From CAVWUA01 sp963758025 (GTDB lineage: Bacteria > Planctomycetota > Planctomycetia > Isosphaerales > Isosphaeraceae), in NCBI GenBank assembly GCA_963758025.1, contig CAVWUA010000015.1, forward strand, positions 115,485 through 179,484: DNA of 64,000 bases. Direction: 5' to 3'. The translations under genes and the position numbers were made by a program. Position 1 is the stretch's first letter. Every line of letters begins with the position of its first letter. The notes beneath the pieces are model-generated. The model worked only from the letters and a program-made list of their open reading frames with translations, did not search any database and was not told where the DNA came from. Below are positions 39,748 to 50,404 of the stretch, one piece after another.

Positions 39748-41988
39748 TTAGGCCGTTCGTTGTTCCGGATACTTGACGCGACCGTGGTAGATGCCGATGA
39801 GCGACTTGATCAGGCTGTCGCGGATCTCGGCGATCTCACGAAGGGTCAACCCACACTCATCGAACTGTCCGTCTTCGAGCCGTTTCTCGATCAGGGCATT
39901 CACCAACCCCTCGATCCGGGCGGGGGTCGGATCGGAAAGGGTCCGGCTGGCACTCTCCACCGCGTCGGAGATCATCAGGATGGAGGCTTCCTTGGACTGC
40001 GGCTTGGGACCTGGATAGCGGAAGGCGCTTTCCTGCACGGTGGAGGCATCGGGATTGCCATCACAGCGACGGGTCGCCTCGCGATAGAAATATTCAACCA
40101 GTGTGGTCCCGTGGTGCTGCTGGATCAGGTCGATGATCGGTTCGGGGAGGTGGTGTTGTCGAGCCAGATCGACCCCGTCCTTGACGTGTCCGATGATGAT
40201 CAGCGTGCTCATCGCGGGAGCCAGGTTCGCATGTCGGCTGGCCGAACCGGCGACCTGGTTCTCGACGAAATAGTGCGGCTTGATCATCTTCCCGATGTCA
40301 TGGAAATAGGAACCGATGCGCACTAACAAGGCATTGGCCCCGATCCGCTCGGCCGCGGCCTCGGCGATCGTGCCGACAGTCACGGAGTGATTGTGCGTGC
40401 CCGGGGCCCGGCGGACCAGTTCCTGCAGGAGCGGGTGTGTGATGTCTCCCAGTTCCAGCAGACTGATCCCGGTGACGATCCCGAACGCATTCTCGACGAA
40501 GGGAAGGCTTCCGCCGAGGAAGAAGCCCGCCATCAAGCCCCACGCGGCTCGCCAGGCGCTATCACTGGCGACGAGTCGGAGCGGCTGGTTCTGCCAGAGC
40601 CCGGTAGCCCAGGTCAGGACGAAGTAGCCCAGGGCCGCCGCGGCGCCGACCTTGATCGGCTTGGTCCGCGAGCGAACGTCCGACAGGGGCAATACCCCGG
40701 CCGCCGTCCCCCCCATCAAGACCAGGAAGTGCCCGATCCCGGTGCCGAGGGCCAGGCTGGTGAGCAGGCAGAGCGCGAAGCTGACCATCAGGGCGAAGTG
40801 GGGGTTGTACGCGATCGCCAGGATCATGGCCGAGAGCGCGACGGGAATCAACTCGGCGTCCCACGGCTGAAGCGCGAGCAACCGCATGACCCCCATCGCC
40901 ACGACGGTCAACGTGCAGAGCGCCGTGACCCTTGAGAGACTTCGGGTGATCTGCGGTTCGTGACGCTGAATGTAGTAGCCGATCAGGGCATAGAGCGCAC
41001 CGACGAGCACGACGATCGAGACCGCCCGCTGCAAGCGAGCACCGACGCTCAAGGTCCGGTTGGCCGTCTCGTGCTCCAGCCGCAACAGGGCGAGTTGATC
41101 CTCGGCGACTTCCGTATCCTGGTCCACGAGCAGGTCGCCCTTCTCGTAGGTGTCGAAGACCTCAAGAACCGCGTCCCTCGCGCTTTTGCGAGCCGCCGTC
41201 GTGGCCGATTCATCGTAGGTCAGGGTGGGCAGACCGGCCAGCTTGTTCGCGACCAGCAGGAAGAGACGCTGGCCGAGCCTCGGGTCGGTGAAATTCTTGA
41301 TGAATTCCTTGGCGACGGTCCCGTTCGGATCGGAGATCCGTTCCGGGAGAACGAGGTCATGCGAGACCTCGATCGGCGGCGCTCCCTCCGGCTGCCGGAT
41401 GCGCAGCGCGAGGCTCGCCTCTTCCTGCCGGGGCAGGGCATCGGGGCCGAGAATCCCGCGCTGAACGAGCGGGGCGAAGGCCTCGTTGATCTGCTGGCGC
41501 AGCTTGTCGCGTCGGGCCGGAGAATCGGTGGCGATTCGCAGATCGTCAAACGTCGGCTGGTCCAGCTCGCTCCAGAAACCGCGCTGGCTCTCGGGCAAGG
41601 CCCCGCGATCGGGGGTCTTGCTGACGGCCTCGGCCAGATCGATCAACCTCCGCGAGAGTTCGAGAATCGGGGCCGGGTCATTATCCATGATGGGATAGAC
41701 CTTGTCGGCCGCTTCCTGTCGCTTGGAGTTGGTCTTGATCGGGTTGCGTCGCTCGAAGCGATCGACGCTGACGTGCAGTTCCCGGCTGGGCCGTTGTCCG
41801 AGCCGGTACGTGAACGGCGGCCCGGAACCATAGACGATCGCGGCCGTCGTCAGGACGGCGAGCGCCGCCACGCCGAGCCGGGTCAGGCGGGCCCGCTGGC
41901 GGGCGGATCGCTCGCGGCGGATATCGATCGGGTTGGATGGCCGCAACTGGGCCCGAAAGGGTTTGGGGCGGCGTTTTCCGAGACTCAT
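39748..41988 (-). CDS. 7TM receptor with HD phosphohydrolase domain (PgpH-like)
   Basis: 746 residues. A long extracytoplasmic N-terminal domain follows the first membrane segment (LGVAALAVLTTAAIVYG). At least six further hydrophobic segments lie between about residues 350 and 540. The C-terminal cytoplasmic HD domain shows HNHSVTVGTIA, GSYFHDIGK and IQQHHGTTL, so metal-binding residues are in place. Firmicute PgpH hydrolyses c-di-AMP; whether this organism makes that messenger is not visible. The phoH-HD-ybeY order is conserved in several bacterial phyla. Confidence 0.8.
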   Translation of the reverse strand: MSLGKRRPKPFRAQLRPSNPIDIRRERSARQRARLTRLGVAALAVLTTAAIVYGSGPPFTYRLGQRPSRELHVSVDRFERRNPIKTNSKRQEAADKVYPIMDNDPAPILELSRRLIDLAEAVSKTPDRGALPESQRGFWSELDQPTFDDLRIATDSPARRDKLRQQINEAFAPLVQRGILGPDALPRQEEASLALRIRQPEGAPPIEVSHDLVLPERISDPNGTVAKEFIKNFTDPRLGQRLFLLVANKLAGLPTLTYDESATTAARKSARDAVLEVFDTYEKGDLLVDQDTEVAEDQLALLRLEHETANRTLSVGARLQRAVSIVVLVGALYALIGYYIQRHEPQITRSLSRVTALCTLTVVAMGVMRLLALQPWDAELIPVALSAMILAIAYNPHFALMVSFALCLLTSLALGTGIGHFLVLMGGTAAGVLPLSDVRSRTKPIKVGAAAALGYFVLTWATGLWQNQPLRLVASDSAWRAAWGLMAGFFLGGSLPFVENAFGIVTGISLLELGDITHPLLQELVRRAPGTHNHSVTVGTIAEAAAERIGANALLVRIGSYFHDIGKMIKPHYFVENQVAGSASRHANLAPAMSTLIIIGHVKDGVDLARQHHLPEPIIDLIQQHHGTTLVEYFYREATRRCDGNPDASTVQESAFRYPGPKPQSKEASILMISDAVESASRTLSDPTPARIEGLVNALIEKRLEDGQFDECGLTLREIAEIRDSLIKSLIGIYHGRVKYPEQRTA

Positions 41989-42124
41989 GGATCCGTCTCA
42001 AACCAGAACGCGGTCAGCGGGTCCGTGCCCCGCCCGCGAGGGAGTGCGCCACGCCGACTCCGGCGTGGCTTTGGCCATGATCGGGACCGCCTCGCCACGG
42101 AGCAAGGCTGCCCGTCACCCCGCC

Positions 42125-43150
42125 TCACTCCGAGGCGGTCATTCCCCCACCGGAGGTTGGCAAGGCGGTGCCGGGCGCGGCGACTTCCACCGCGACCGAG
42201 ACCACCTCACGAGCCGGCTCGGTGGCTTCATAAGCGTTGACGATCGCTTGAACCAGTGGGTGCCGGACGATGTCCGACTTGTCCAGGTACACAATGCTCA
42301 GCCCAGGGATTCCCTGAAGCCGGTTCGCCGCGTCGGCCAGACCGCTCGTCGTGCCGGGTGGCAGGTCCACCTGCGTGATATCGCCGGTGACCACGATCCG
42401 CGCATTCTGCCCCATGCGGGTCAGGAACATTTTCATCTGCGAGACGGTGGCATTTTGCCCCTCGTCGAGAATAATCGCGGCGTCGTTGAGTGTTCGACCC
42501 CGCATGTAGGCCAGCGGCGCAATCTCGATGAGATCATTGCCCATGTAGCGTCGGATCTGATCATAGTTCATCAGGTCGTGCAGCGCGTCGAACAGGGGCC
42601 GGAGGTAGGGATTGATCTTCGCCTCCAGGTCACCCGGCAGGAAGCCGAGCCGTTCCCCCGCTTCGACCGCGGGACGAACGAGCACGATCTTCTTGATCTC
42701 CCCGCGTCTCAGAGAGGAGACGGCCTGAGCCACCGCCAGATACGTCTTTCCCGTTCCGGCCGGACCGACACAGAAGACCATCTCGTGGTCGCGCAGGGCA
42801 CGCAGGTAGCGTGACTGGCCTTCGGTCCGGGGTCGGACCCGGCGGTTGCCTTCGCGGATCTCCAGGGTGTCGAAGCCGTCGTCGTCACCCCGGTGGAGCA
42901 CTTGTTCGAGAGCCTCGGCCACGTCGCCAGAGGTAATCATGCGCTGCTTCCGGTAAAGACGACGGAGTTCCTCGAAAACGATCCGGGCTTGCTCAACCCG
43001 TTCGGGTTCTCCCTCCAGGCGGACCTCGCCCGGCCTCGCCAGGACCTTCACCCGCAGCGTATCCCGAACCTGCCGCAGGATCTGGTCACGGCTGCCGAAG
43101 ACAGCGAGCTCCTCGTCGTGGTTGTCCAGGCTGATCGTGGCTTCCGGCAT
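42125..43150 (-). CDS. phoH: PhoH-family ATPase
   Basis: About 341 residues from ATG 43150 (MPEATISLDNHDEEL). Walker A FCVGPAGTGKTYLA, Walker B IILDEGQNA, and ARIVVTGDITQVDLP are diagnostic. The N-terminal KH-like region is present. PhoH proteins act with RNA-metabolism partners such as YbeY, located two genes downstream. The upstream reading to 43234 adds a segment without homology character. Confidence 0.9.
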   Translation of the reverse strand: MPEATISLDNHDEELAVFGSRDQILRQVRDTLRVKVLARPGEVRLEGEPERVEQARIVFEELRRLYRKQRMITSGDVAEALEQVLHRGDDDGFDTLEIREGNRRVRPRTEGQSRYLRALRDHEMVFCVGPAGTGKTYLAVAQAVSSLRRGEIKKIVLVRPAVEAGERLGFLPGDLEAKINPYLRPLFDALHDLMNYDQIRRYMGNDLIEIAPLAYMRGRTLNDAAIILDEGQNATVSQMKMFLTRMGQNARIVVTGDITQVDLPPGTTSGLADAANRLQGIPGLSIVYLDKSDIVRHPLVQAIVNAYEATEPAREVVSVAVEVAAPGTALPTSGGGMTASE

Positions 43151-43380
43151 CGATGGCCCTTCGTCGTCACCGGTCTTGGTCGGCCGGTTAACGATCGCGC
43201 GTGAACCCGCCTCCAACGACCAGGAGGCGAACATCGCGACATTATGGTCAAGTAAAGGGGGAAATTCAACGTCGGCTTGGTGCTCATGTGGCCTCGTGCC
43301 GACGGTGGGGATCTCGTCGATAGCCCTTCTACGTCCGGGCGGCGGACGTGTTCGGTCCCGGTCCCACCACGAACCCCGTG

Positions 43381-44783
43381 TTACCCGGTGGTTTTGAACT
43401 CTTGACGGTCGAGAGCGTACTTCTGGAGCTTCTGGGTCACGCTCCGGCGTGACAGGCCGCTATGCTCGGCGCAACGGGCGACATTTCCTCGATAGTGCGC
43501 GAGCAATTGCGCAAATACTCGCGCTCGACGCGGCGGACCAGGTCGTCGGTCAGCTCGGGCAACGGTCGGTCGATATCGATCAGGGGAGGGGGGCCGCCCC
43601 GCCCATGTTCGCGGGGCACGATGGTTGCCGGCAGGGCCTCCAGGTGGATGATCGTGCCGTCGGCCATCGCCACGGCCGCCTTGATCGCGTTCTCCAGCTC
43701 CCGCACGTTTCCCGGCCATTCGTGATCGAGCAAGGCCTGCATTGCCTCGTGGTCGATTTCCGTGACCGACGGGATGCTCTTGGTCTTGAGCTTGTCCAGG
43801 AAGTGAGCCGCCAGGAGCGGGATGTCCTCCCGACGTTCCCGCAACGGGGGGAGATCCAGCCGGATGACGTTCAGCCGGTAGTACAGGTCGGCCCGGAATC
43901 GCCCGGCCTTGACCTCCGCCTCCAGATCCTTGTGGGTGGCCGCGACGATCCGAACGTCCACCCGCAGGGTCTCGGTGCTCCCGACCCTCTCGAACTCGCC
44001 GGTCTGCAAGACCCGGAGCAGCTTGGCCTGCATGGGGGCCGAGATGTCGCCGATCTCGTCGAGAAAGAGCGTGCCACCGTCGGCCAGTTCGAAACGCCCT
44101 TTCCGGCGGCGATCGGCGCCGGTGAACGCGCCTCGCTCGTGGCCGAAGAGCTCGCTCTCCAGAAGCGACTCCTGCAAGGCCGCGCAGTTCAGGGCGATCC
44201 AGGGCCGGGCGCTGCGATCGCTGGCGGCGTGCAAGGCCTGCGCGACCAGCTCCTTTCCCGTCCCGGTCTCTCCACAGATCAGAACGGTCGAGCCCAGTGG
44301 CCCCACGTGCTCGATCATGTCGAAGACCCGGCGAAACGCCGGGCTTTTCGAAACGATGTTATGGAAGCTGTAGTCCTCGCGCATCCGGTGCCGCAGGTGT
44401 TCCAGCTCGTCCATCATCTCGCGGCGTTCGAGCACACGGCGCACCATGCAGCAGAAATGAACCGGCTCGAAGGGTTTGGTAACGAAATCGTCGGCCCCAG
44501 CCTTCATTGCATCGAGCGCGACCTCCGTATCGCCAAAACCGGTGAGCACGACGACACCCAGGGGCATCCGTTCGTCGCGGACGGCCGTCAGCAAGGCCAG
44601 ACCGTCCACGTCCGGCATTTTCCAATCGGTGATCAGCAGGTGGAACGCGTCGGTTCGCAAGAGCGTCAAGGCCGAGGCGCCGTCGTCCGCGGTCTCGACC
44701 TCAAATCCGTCACGTTCCAGGATACGGGCCAGTTGCTGACAGGTCAGGGGACTGTCGTCAACCACCAGGATGCGCCGCTTCAT
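43381..44783 (-). CDS. sigma-54-dependent response regulator (NtrC family), one frame change
   Basis: The receiver domain has acidic DDS and the phospho-acceptor region LLITDWKMPDVDG near residue 53. The AAA+ domain has Walker A GETGTGKE, the sigma-54 contact loop ELFGHERGAFTGA, and Walker B GTLFLDEIG. The DNA-binding Fis-type HTH (NVARCAEHSGLSRRSV) is reached only if one base is added near 43,500, joining REYLR to LLAHYRG; the stop is then TAA at 43381-43383. The sensor kinase is not in the window. It is the first gene of the (-) cluster, upstream of phoH. Confidence 0.85.
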
Positions 44784-44957
44784 CGTGAAGGCCCCTTCTC
44801 TCTGGTGTGGGTGCTCAAGGTCCTTCCCTGGACGAGGGGCCGCGTTCGCGTCGCCGGAACGCCCCGCGTCGTTTGCTTTCGGCCTGTCGCTACGTGTAAC
44901 AGGTTCAGATTGGGCTAGGCTCGAAAAACGTCCGGGTTTCCATTCCTCGCGCTGACT

Positions 44958-46921
44958 TCAGGACGTCGTCGGTTCGAAAGGTTCCGCCGGCAAGGGACTC
45001 GGAGTGGGGATCGGCTCGGTTGCTGGCGGCTCGGGCTCGGCGGACGGAGCCCCCGGTTCCGTGGCGGGTGGCAACGGTTCCGGCTCGGGCGGGGTCGTTG
45101 GAGGTAATGGCTCGGGCTCGGCGGGCGGAGTTTCCGGTTCCGTGGCGGGTGGAAGCGGGTCGGGGTCCGGGGGATTCGGGGACGGGGCAGGGGACGGCTC
45201 GGGGTCGGGTAACGGGGTCGGTTCCGGCGCCGTGATCTCCTGGGGGATCGGTTCGAGCCTCGGGGACGGTTCCGAAACCAGCGGCTCGGGTGACGGAGCG
45301 GGCGGCTCCTCCGCGGGGAGCGGCTCGGGCATGTCTCCGGTCCCCAGAAGCACCCGGAAGCCCGCCTTCTCCCCTTTCCGAATGTGGAAGACCAGATCGC
45401 TGCCGGCCGGGCGTCCGCTCAGTGCCTTGCGAAAGTCCTCCATGCTGGAGACCTTCTGCCGGGAAGCGTCCGTGATGACCATCCCGGTCTCGACGCCCGC
45501 GAGATCCGCGCGGCCTCCGGGAGTCACGCCGAGCACGAACAAACCACCGGGCACCGTCGTTCCATAACCGAGTTGCTGGGCCAGGCCGGGCGTCGGCTCG
45601 GCCACGATCAGGCCCAGGTCGGGGAATCGGACCGGACCGGAGGCCGCGGGCACCTCGCCCAATTCCGCTTCCGGAACCGGAGCAAGGGCAGGGGAGTCAG
45701 CGACGGCGGGAGTCGGTTCCGGGGCAGGGGCAGGGCAGGGGAGTCCGCGACCCGATCGGCGACCGATTCCGGGGCGGCCGTCGGCGTGGATCGGAGGTTT
45801 TCCTCGGGACGCGTGGGCACGTTCTCCGGCCTCGGGGCAGTGTCCCGACGGGTTGTGGGACGGACCTGCAGCGGGAGCCGTTGCCCGCCCCGGAGCACCT
45901 CCAGGGCCAGCGGTTCTCCGGCGGGCGCGACCTCGATGATCGACTGGAGCATGCCGATCCCGCGCACGGTTCGATCGCCGATCGCGAGGATCACATCGCC
46001 GGTCTTCAACCCACCTTCGGCCGCCGGGCTCAAGGGGGAGACCTCGGTCACCAGGACCGCCCCAGGCTGTCCGATCCGTTCGGCGTTCCGGGGGTCGAGC
46101 AGACCGATGCGGATGCCGATCGTCGAGCGGCGTACCAGTCCATAGTTCGCCAGGTCGTGCGCCACGCGACGTGCGCGGTTGGACGGGACGGCAAAGCCAA
46201 CCCCTTCGTAGCCGCCGCCGACGGTGTTGATCGCCGAGTTGATCCCGACGATCTCCCCTTGCAGGTTGACCAGCGGCCCACCGGAGTTGCCCGGGTTGAT
46301 CGCCGCGTCGGTCTGGATCAGGTCTTCATAGACCGCCTGATCGATGCCCCGCCCTTTCCCGCTGACGATGCCGGCGGTGACGGTCCCGGAGAGACCGAAC
46401 GGCTGACCGATCGCCAGGACCCAGTCCCCCAGTTCGAGCGCTTCGGAGTCGCCCCAGTCCGCCTGTTGCAGGCCGTCGGGCTTGATGGCGAGCAGGGCCA
46501 GGTCGCTCCGCGGATCGCGCCGGACCTGCGTCACCGTGCGTTCGCGGCCGTCGGACAGAACGACGGCGATCGTCGAGGCATTCTGGATGACGTGATCGTT
46601 GGTCAGGATCAGGCCCCTGGCCGCGTCGATCACCACGCCGGAACCGCCTGGAGAGGACGGCTCGATCGTGCGGGGCATCAGCATGCCGAGCGCCCCGCTG
46701 GCCGCGGGGACGCCCACGTTTTGCGGGCGGATCGTCACCACGCCCGGCAGGACGCGCTTCGCGGCGTCGCGGAAGCTGGAGGAAAGTTCCCGGGCGCGGT
46801 CCTGGGCGTTCACCGAGCCCGAGAAGGTCATCACGAGCGTCAGGGCCAGCGCGATCCCTGCGGCGTGGCGTTGGCGAGGACACGATGGGAGCATGGCGGC
46901 GAACCTCTGCCTGAGGGGCAT
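44958..46921 (-). CDS. DegP/HtrA-like periplasmic serine protease with Pro-rich tail, one frame change
   Basis: The signal peptide lies in AGIALALTLVMTFSGSVNAQ. The trypsin-like domain has His in ILTNDHVI, Asp in RSDLALLAI and Ser in INPGNSGGPLV. A first PDZ follows (PLSPAAEGGLKTGDVILAIG). The frame must change near 45,730, in a GGGGCAGG tract, to reach the second PDZ (GLFVLGVTPGGRADLAGVETG). A tail of about 110 residues rich in Pro, Glu and Ala, with repeated PEPLPP motifs, closes the protein and could anchor or space it. Quality control of envelope proteins is the expected role. ATG 46894 is an alternative start. Confidence 0.8.
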
Positions 46922-47105
46922 CTCCGGAGGGCCTTTCCATGACTCGATCGCACGAGACGTATCGAGGGCCTTCCGGAATCAGAGCGATTCACGTCGCGAC
47001 GCTCCACCCGCGATCCGTCGCGGTGAATCTGTTCGGCAGAGTATAACGGCCCGGGTTCCTCCATCCAAGTCCCAAGCGGAACGGAATGTCGATCCGCCCG
47101 GGATG

Positions 47106-47640
47106 TCAGTTCTCGCGATGAAGCCAGAAGTCCCCTTCGGTCCGGGAGATCAGGAGCCCCTGGGGGGCCGGGCCGGAGAGATGCCAGTGCCCCTCGATCT
47201 TCTTGCCATCCGCGCTGAGAGTCCCCTGGTAATGGACTTCCTGGTCCTCACCGGCGATGCCAACCCGCATGTCACCCACGCGATACCCGGCGAAGAACTG
47301 CCCCTGGTACGTCTTGAGGAAGCGGACGACCCGGCCCGCGACTTCCCCTTCCAGGATGGACTCCTTCGGCAGGTGGATCTCCGCGCGAACCGGCTGATTG
47401 ACGGTCCCTTCGGGGCAGAGGGAGCGGCACCTGCTCGACAATCTGCTCGTCCGCGCCGGGGGCAAGCCCTTCCTCCATCGCCAGTTCCGAGACCGAGGCC
47501 TCGAAATCGCAGAAGGCGTCATTCATCTTGCCGGTAAGCCGATCCCCTTCCTGCTCGAACTCGGCCGAGATCGGTCGTTCGTGGTCGTGCTGGGTGTAAC
47601 ATCCGGACCAGCGGCCGGTCAGATCACGGAAGTCAGTCAT
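47106..47640 (-). CDS. unknown small protein, one frame change
   Basis: ATG 47640 begins MTDFRDLTGRWSGCYTQHDH. The sequence then alternates beta-strand-like segments (ISAEFEQEGDRLTGKMND; RVGIAGEDQEVHYQGTLSA) suggestive of a small beta-barrel or lipocalin-like fold. The frame shifts near 47,418. The end GDFWLHREN lies at 47106. No signal peptide. No family recognised; the beta-barrel idea rests only on the GRW opening and strand pattern. Confidence 0.5.
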
Positions 47641-47942
47641 CAAGTTAGCCTCAAAGGGGATGGCTTTCGTCTGGTCGATGAGAGCGTCCTGGAGTCGCCT
47701 CTCCTTCTAGTAAATATACGCAGCGAAAGCAGCGAAGGTTGATTCCGTTCCCTCGATCCACAAGCCGGTCACCGGACCGGAAGGGAATGATCCGGCCCCT
47801 GGAGACGCGGGGCAAAGGATCGAAACCGCAATCCCGGTGCCGTTGCGAGGTTCGACCTGAGGTGAGGGGTGCGAAAGAGGCCTCCCGTCGCGTAAGATCA
47901 ACCCTCGCGAAGAGAAGAATCCAGACGAATGGGGACGTGCCG

Positions 47943-49676
47943 ATGGTTCTGAGGCGGGTGCTGCGCGGGTCGTTTCGGATCGGGCTGAGGGGGGTGATGC
48001 TCATCCCGCTTCTGGCTCTGCTGCCCGCCGCGCTGCTGGATCTGGGGCCGGAAGGGAACGCTCGCGTCACGGTGTTTCCCCTGGCCCTGGCGTTGCTCGA
48101 CCCCTTCGTCTGGCATTGCGTGGGAAACAGCCTGGCCGTCGCGGGAGTCGTCGCCGTCGGCTCCCTCGGGATCGGTGTGATCCTGGGCCACATCCTCTCC
48201 CGCTGGCGGTTCTGGGGGCGCTGGCCGCTGGCGATCCTGGCGTGGTCGCCGCTGGCGGTCCCGTCGCTGTACCTCGCGGTGGGGGTTCGCCGGGTGCTGG
48301 ATGGCGGCACCCTCGCGCGGCTTTCGACGCTTCTCGACACGAACCTCGGCTTCGAGCGGGCCGGGGACTGGCTGGGCCTGGTCTGGCTGGGTCTGGCGGG
48401 AGGCGTCCCCCTGGTCAGCCTCGTGAGCGTCCGGGCTCTGGGACGGGTTCAGAGTGCCTGGGAAGAGGCCGGGCGGGCGGCCGGGGCCTCACGCCGGCGG
48501 ATCTGGTGGACCCTCGTCTGGCCCCTGGTCCGGCCCGACATCCTCCGGGCCGCCGCCCTGGTCTTCACCCTGAGCTGGATCGAGCCGGGCGGGCCTCTGC
48601 TGCTCGGCCTGCGCCGGACCCTGGCCTTTCAGCTCGTCGAGGCGGCCTCGGGGGCGGCCGATCCGACCCGCGCCGCGAGTTTGTCGTTGATGGCGATGGC
48701 GATCGCGGGGGCTGTCCGGCTCCTGGTTCTCGGGTGGGCCGGGCGGACACAATTGCCGCAAGTCTCATGTCTGTATCAAGTTCCGAAGCGCGCCGGGTGG
48801 TTGAGGGCGGCGGGGTACGTGACGGTCCTCGGGCTCTGGTTGTCGCTGACCTGGTGGCCTTGCCTCGGGCTGGTCGAGCTGGCGGCCTCGGCGACGGGGG
48901 GCGGATCGGGCCAGCCGGGGTCTCTCTCGGCGCTCGCTTTCGTGCGAGGGCTGGAGCATCCCGACGTGGCGGGCCTCGCGGTTCGGTCGATCGTTCTCGG
49001 CCTGCTGGTTGGCGGGATTGCCCTGGTTTTTGGCTGGATTCTGTCGGCCGACGAGGCCCGGCCCGGTTCCCGGGAGGCTCACCAGACCTCGTGGTTTCCG
49101 TTCGTCGTGCCGCCGCTGGCGCTCGGAATCGGGGTCGCGTTGGTTCCCCGATTGCTCCGCCTGACCGCCGCCGTTCTCGGTGCCCGGGGCGGTCTGGGTT
49201 TTGTCGCGGATTCCCTGGCTGTTTTGCTCGATCCTTATGCAACGCCAGAGTTTGCGTTGATCTGGGCACTGTCGCTGATCCGCGCGCCGATTCTGGTCGC
49301 GGTCTGCCGGGAGGTCCGTCGCCGCGCGCGCCCCGATTGGGTCGAGATCGCGTGGACCCTGGGGGCCTCGCGACGGCGAGCCTGGTGGACGATCGCCCTG
49401 CCGACCTGGATGGGGCGTCTCGGCGGGTTCCTCCTGCTCAGCATCACCCTGACCGCCACCGACGCGACGGCCGCACTCGTCCTGACCCCCGTCTCCTCTT
49501 CCTGGACGTTCGGCCCGGGGGTCCTGCACCTCGCCGAGACACCGGGAGCGCTCCCCACCGCGGCGGCGCTCTCCCTGATCGCCGTCCTGGGCAACGCCTT
49601 CGCCTTCGCTCTGGCCTTGCGAGGGACCGGCCTGGGGAGGGGGCCTCGCGACACAACCCCCGTTGGAATCGGGTAG
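47943..49676 (+). CDS. ABC transporter permease with two fused permease domains
   Basis: About 577 residues with some 12 membrane segments. Two EAA-loop-like motifs (AWEEAGRAAGASRRRIWWTL and EIAWTLGASRRRAWWTI) mark two permease halves in one chain, as in iron(III) or thiamine-type transporters. Starts at ATG 47943. The binding protein and ATPase are not adjacent, so the substrate is unknown. It is followed by a 186-bp gap. Confidence 0.75.
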   Translation: MVLRRVLRGSFRIGLRGVMLIPLLALLPAALLDLGPEGNARVTVFPLALALLDPFVWHCVGNSLAVAGVVAVGSLGIGVILGHILSRWRFWGRWPLAILAWSPLAVPSLYLAVGVRRVLDGGTLARLSTLLDTNLGFERAGDWLGLVWLGLAGGVPLVSLVSVRALGRVQSAWEEAGRAAGASRRRIWWTLVWPLVRPDILRAAALVFTLSWIEPGGPLLLGLRRTLAFQLVEAASGAADPTRAASLSLMAMAIAGAVRLLVLGWAGRTQLPQVSCLYQVPKRAGWLRAAGYVTVLGLWLSLTWWPCLGLVELAASATGGGSGQPGSLSALAFVRGLEHPDVAGLAVRSIVLGLLVGGIALVFGWILSADEARPGSREAHQTSWFPFVVPPLALGIGVALVPRLLRLTAAVLGARGGLGFVADSLAVLLDPYATPEFALIWALSLIRAPILVAVCREVRRRARPDWVEIAWTLGASRRRAWWTIALPTWMGRLGGFLLLSITLTATDATAALVLTPVSSSWTFGPGVLHLAETPGALPTAAALSLIAVLGNAFAFALALRGTGLGRGPRDTTPVGIG

Positions 49677-49862
49677 TGCGCCAAAAACGTGTTCGCTCGG
49701 ATGACCCTCTGGACACGAGGCATCGGCCCGAGTCCAATACGAGTTTCCGTGGAGCCCCGGGCCGAGGTCGCGATCGTCGAAGCCCCGCCTTTCGGGAATC
49801 CCGGCGCATAATCTCTCCAGCAACCTCTCTCGAAATCCCAACGCCTCCAGGGGTTCTCGACC

Positions 49863-50357
49863 GTGCCACAGTCACTCGTTCTCTACTCCACGGTCACCTG
49901 GATCGCCCATGTGATCGCGGAGCAGTATTACGGCAACGTGCATTACGCCTGGTGTACCCCCTGCTTCAGCCCCGATTCCGATGGGTGCCAGGGTGGACGG
50001 ATCGTCCCAACCTCTTGCCCCAGCATCATTTATCACTCGCTCTGGGAGGAGGTCCAGGCGGGGGATCTTCATAGCTCCAAGATCAATGAGAACCGGGTGG
50101 GCATCGCGAAGGGGGCGAGTTTCAAGCGGAAGCAAGGCGTCATCACCGCGAAACAAGAAAAGGACATCTTGAAGATCATCGACAAGGCACAGACCCGGGA
50201 TTTTCGGCCCCTGGTGTACGTCATTCCCTTCGATCCGGTTTCCAACCTCGTCAAGGCGGTCCCGCCGACAGCCAAGGCGCACCCTCTCTCGATCGAGTTC
50301 ATCATCGAGACGCTGCCGCGCGACCGGTTCGACATCATCAACCTGAGGCGTTCGTGA
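49863..50357 (+). CDS. unknown conserved-looking protein
   Basis: 164 residues from GTG 49863 (the reading is VPQSLVLYSTVTWIAHVIAE). It contains YYGNVHYAWCTPCFSPDS, a long Lys-rich helix (SFKRKQGVITAKQEKDILK) and PLVYVIPFDPVSNLV. No signal peptide or membrane segment. I do not recognise a family. It may be co-transcribed with the following gene, which overlaps it if its earliest GTG is used. Confidence 0.5.
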   Translation: MPQSLVLYSTVTWIAHVIAEQYYGNVHYAWCTPCFSPDSDGCQGGRIVPTSCPSIIYHSLWEEVQAGDLHSSKINENRVGIAKGASFKRKQGVITAKQEKDILKIIDKAQTRDFRPLVYVIPFDPVSNLVKAVPPTAKAHPLSIEFIIETLPRDRFDIINLRRS

Positions 50358-50404
50358 CGGCTCTCGGACGTCCGAGAGAGAGAGAGCCGGGGCGAGGAGG
50401 CACG

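Noticed and set aside
45004..45567. Gly/Ser-rich (+) ORF
   Set aside because: It is the complement of the Pro/Glu-rich tail of the DegP-like gene and has no independent support.
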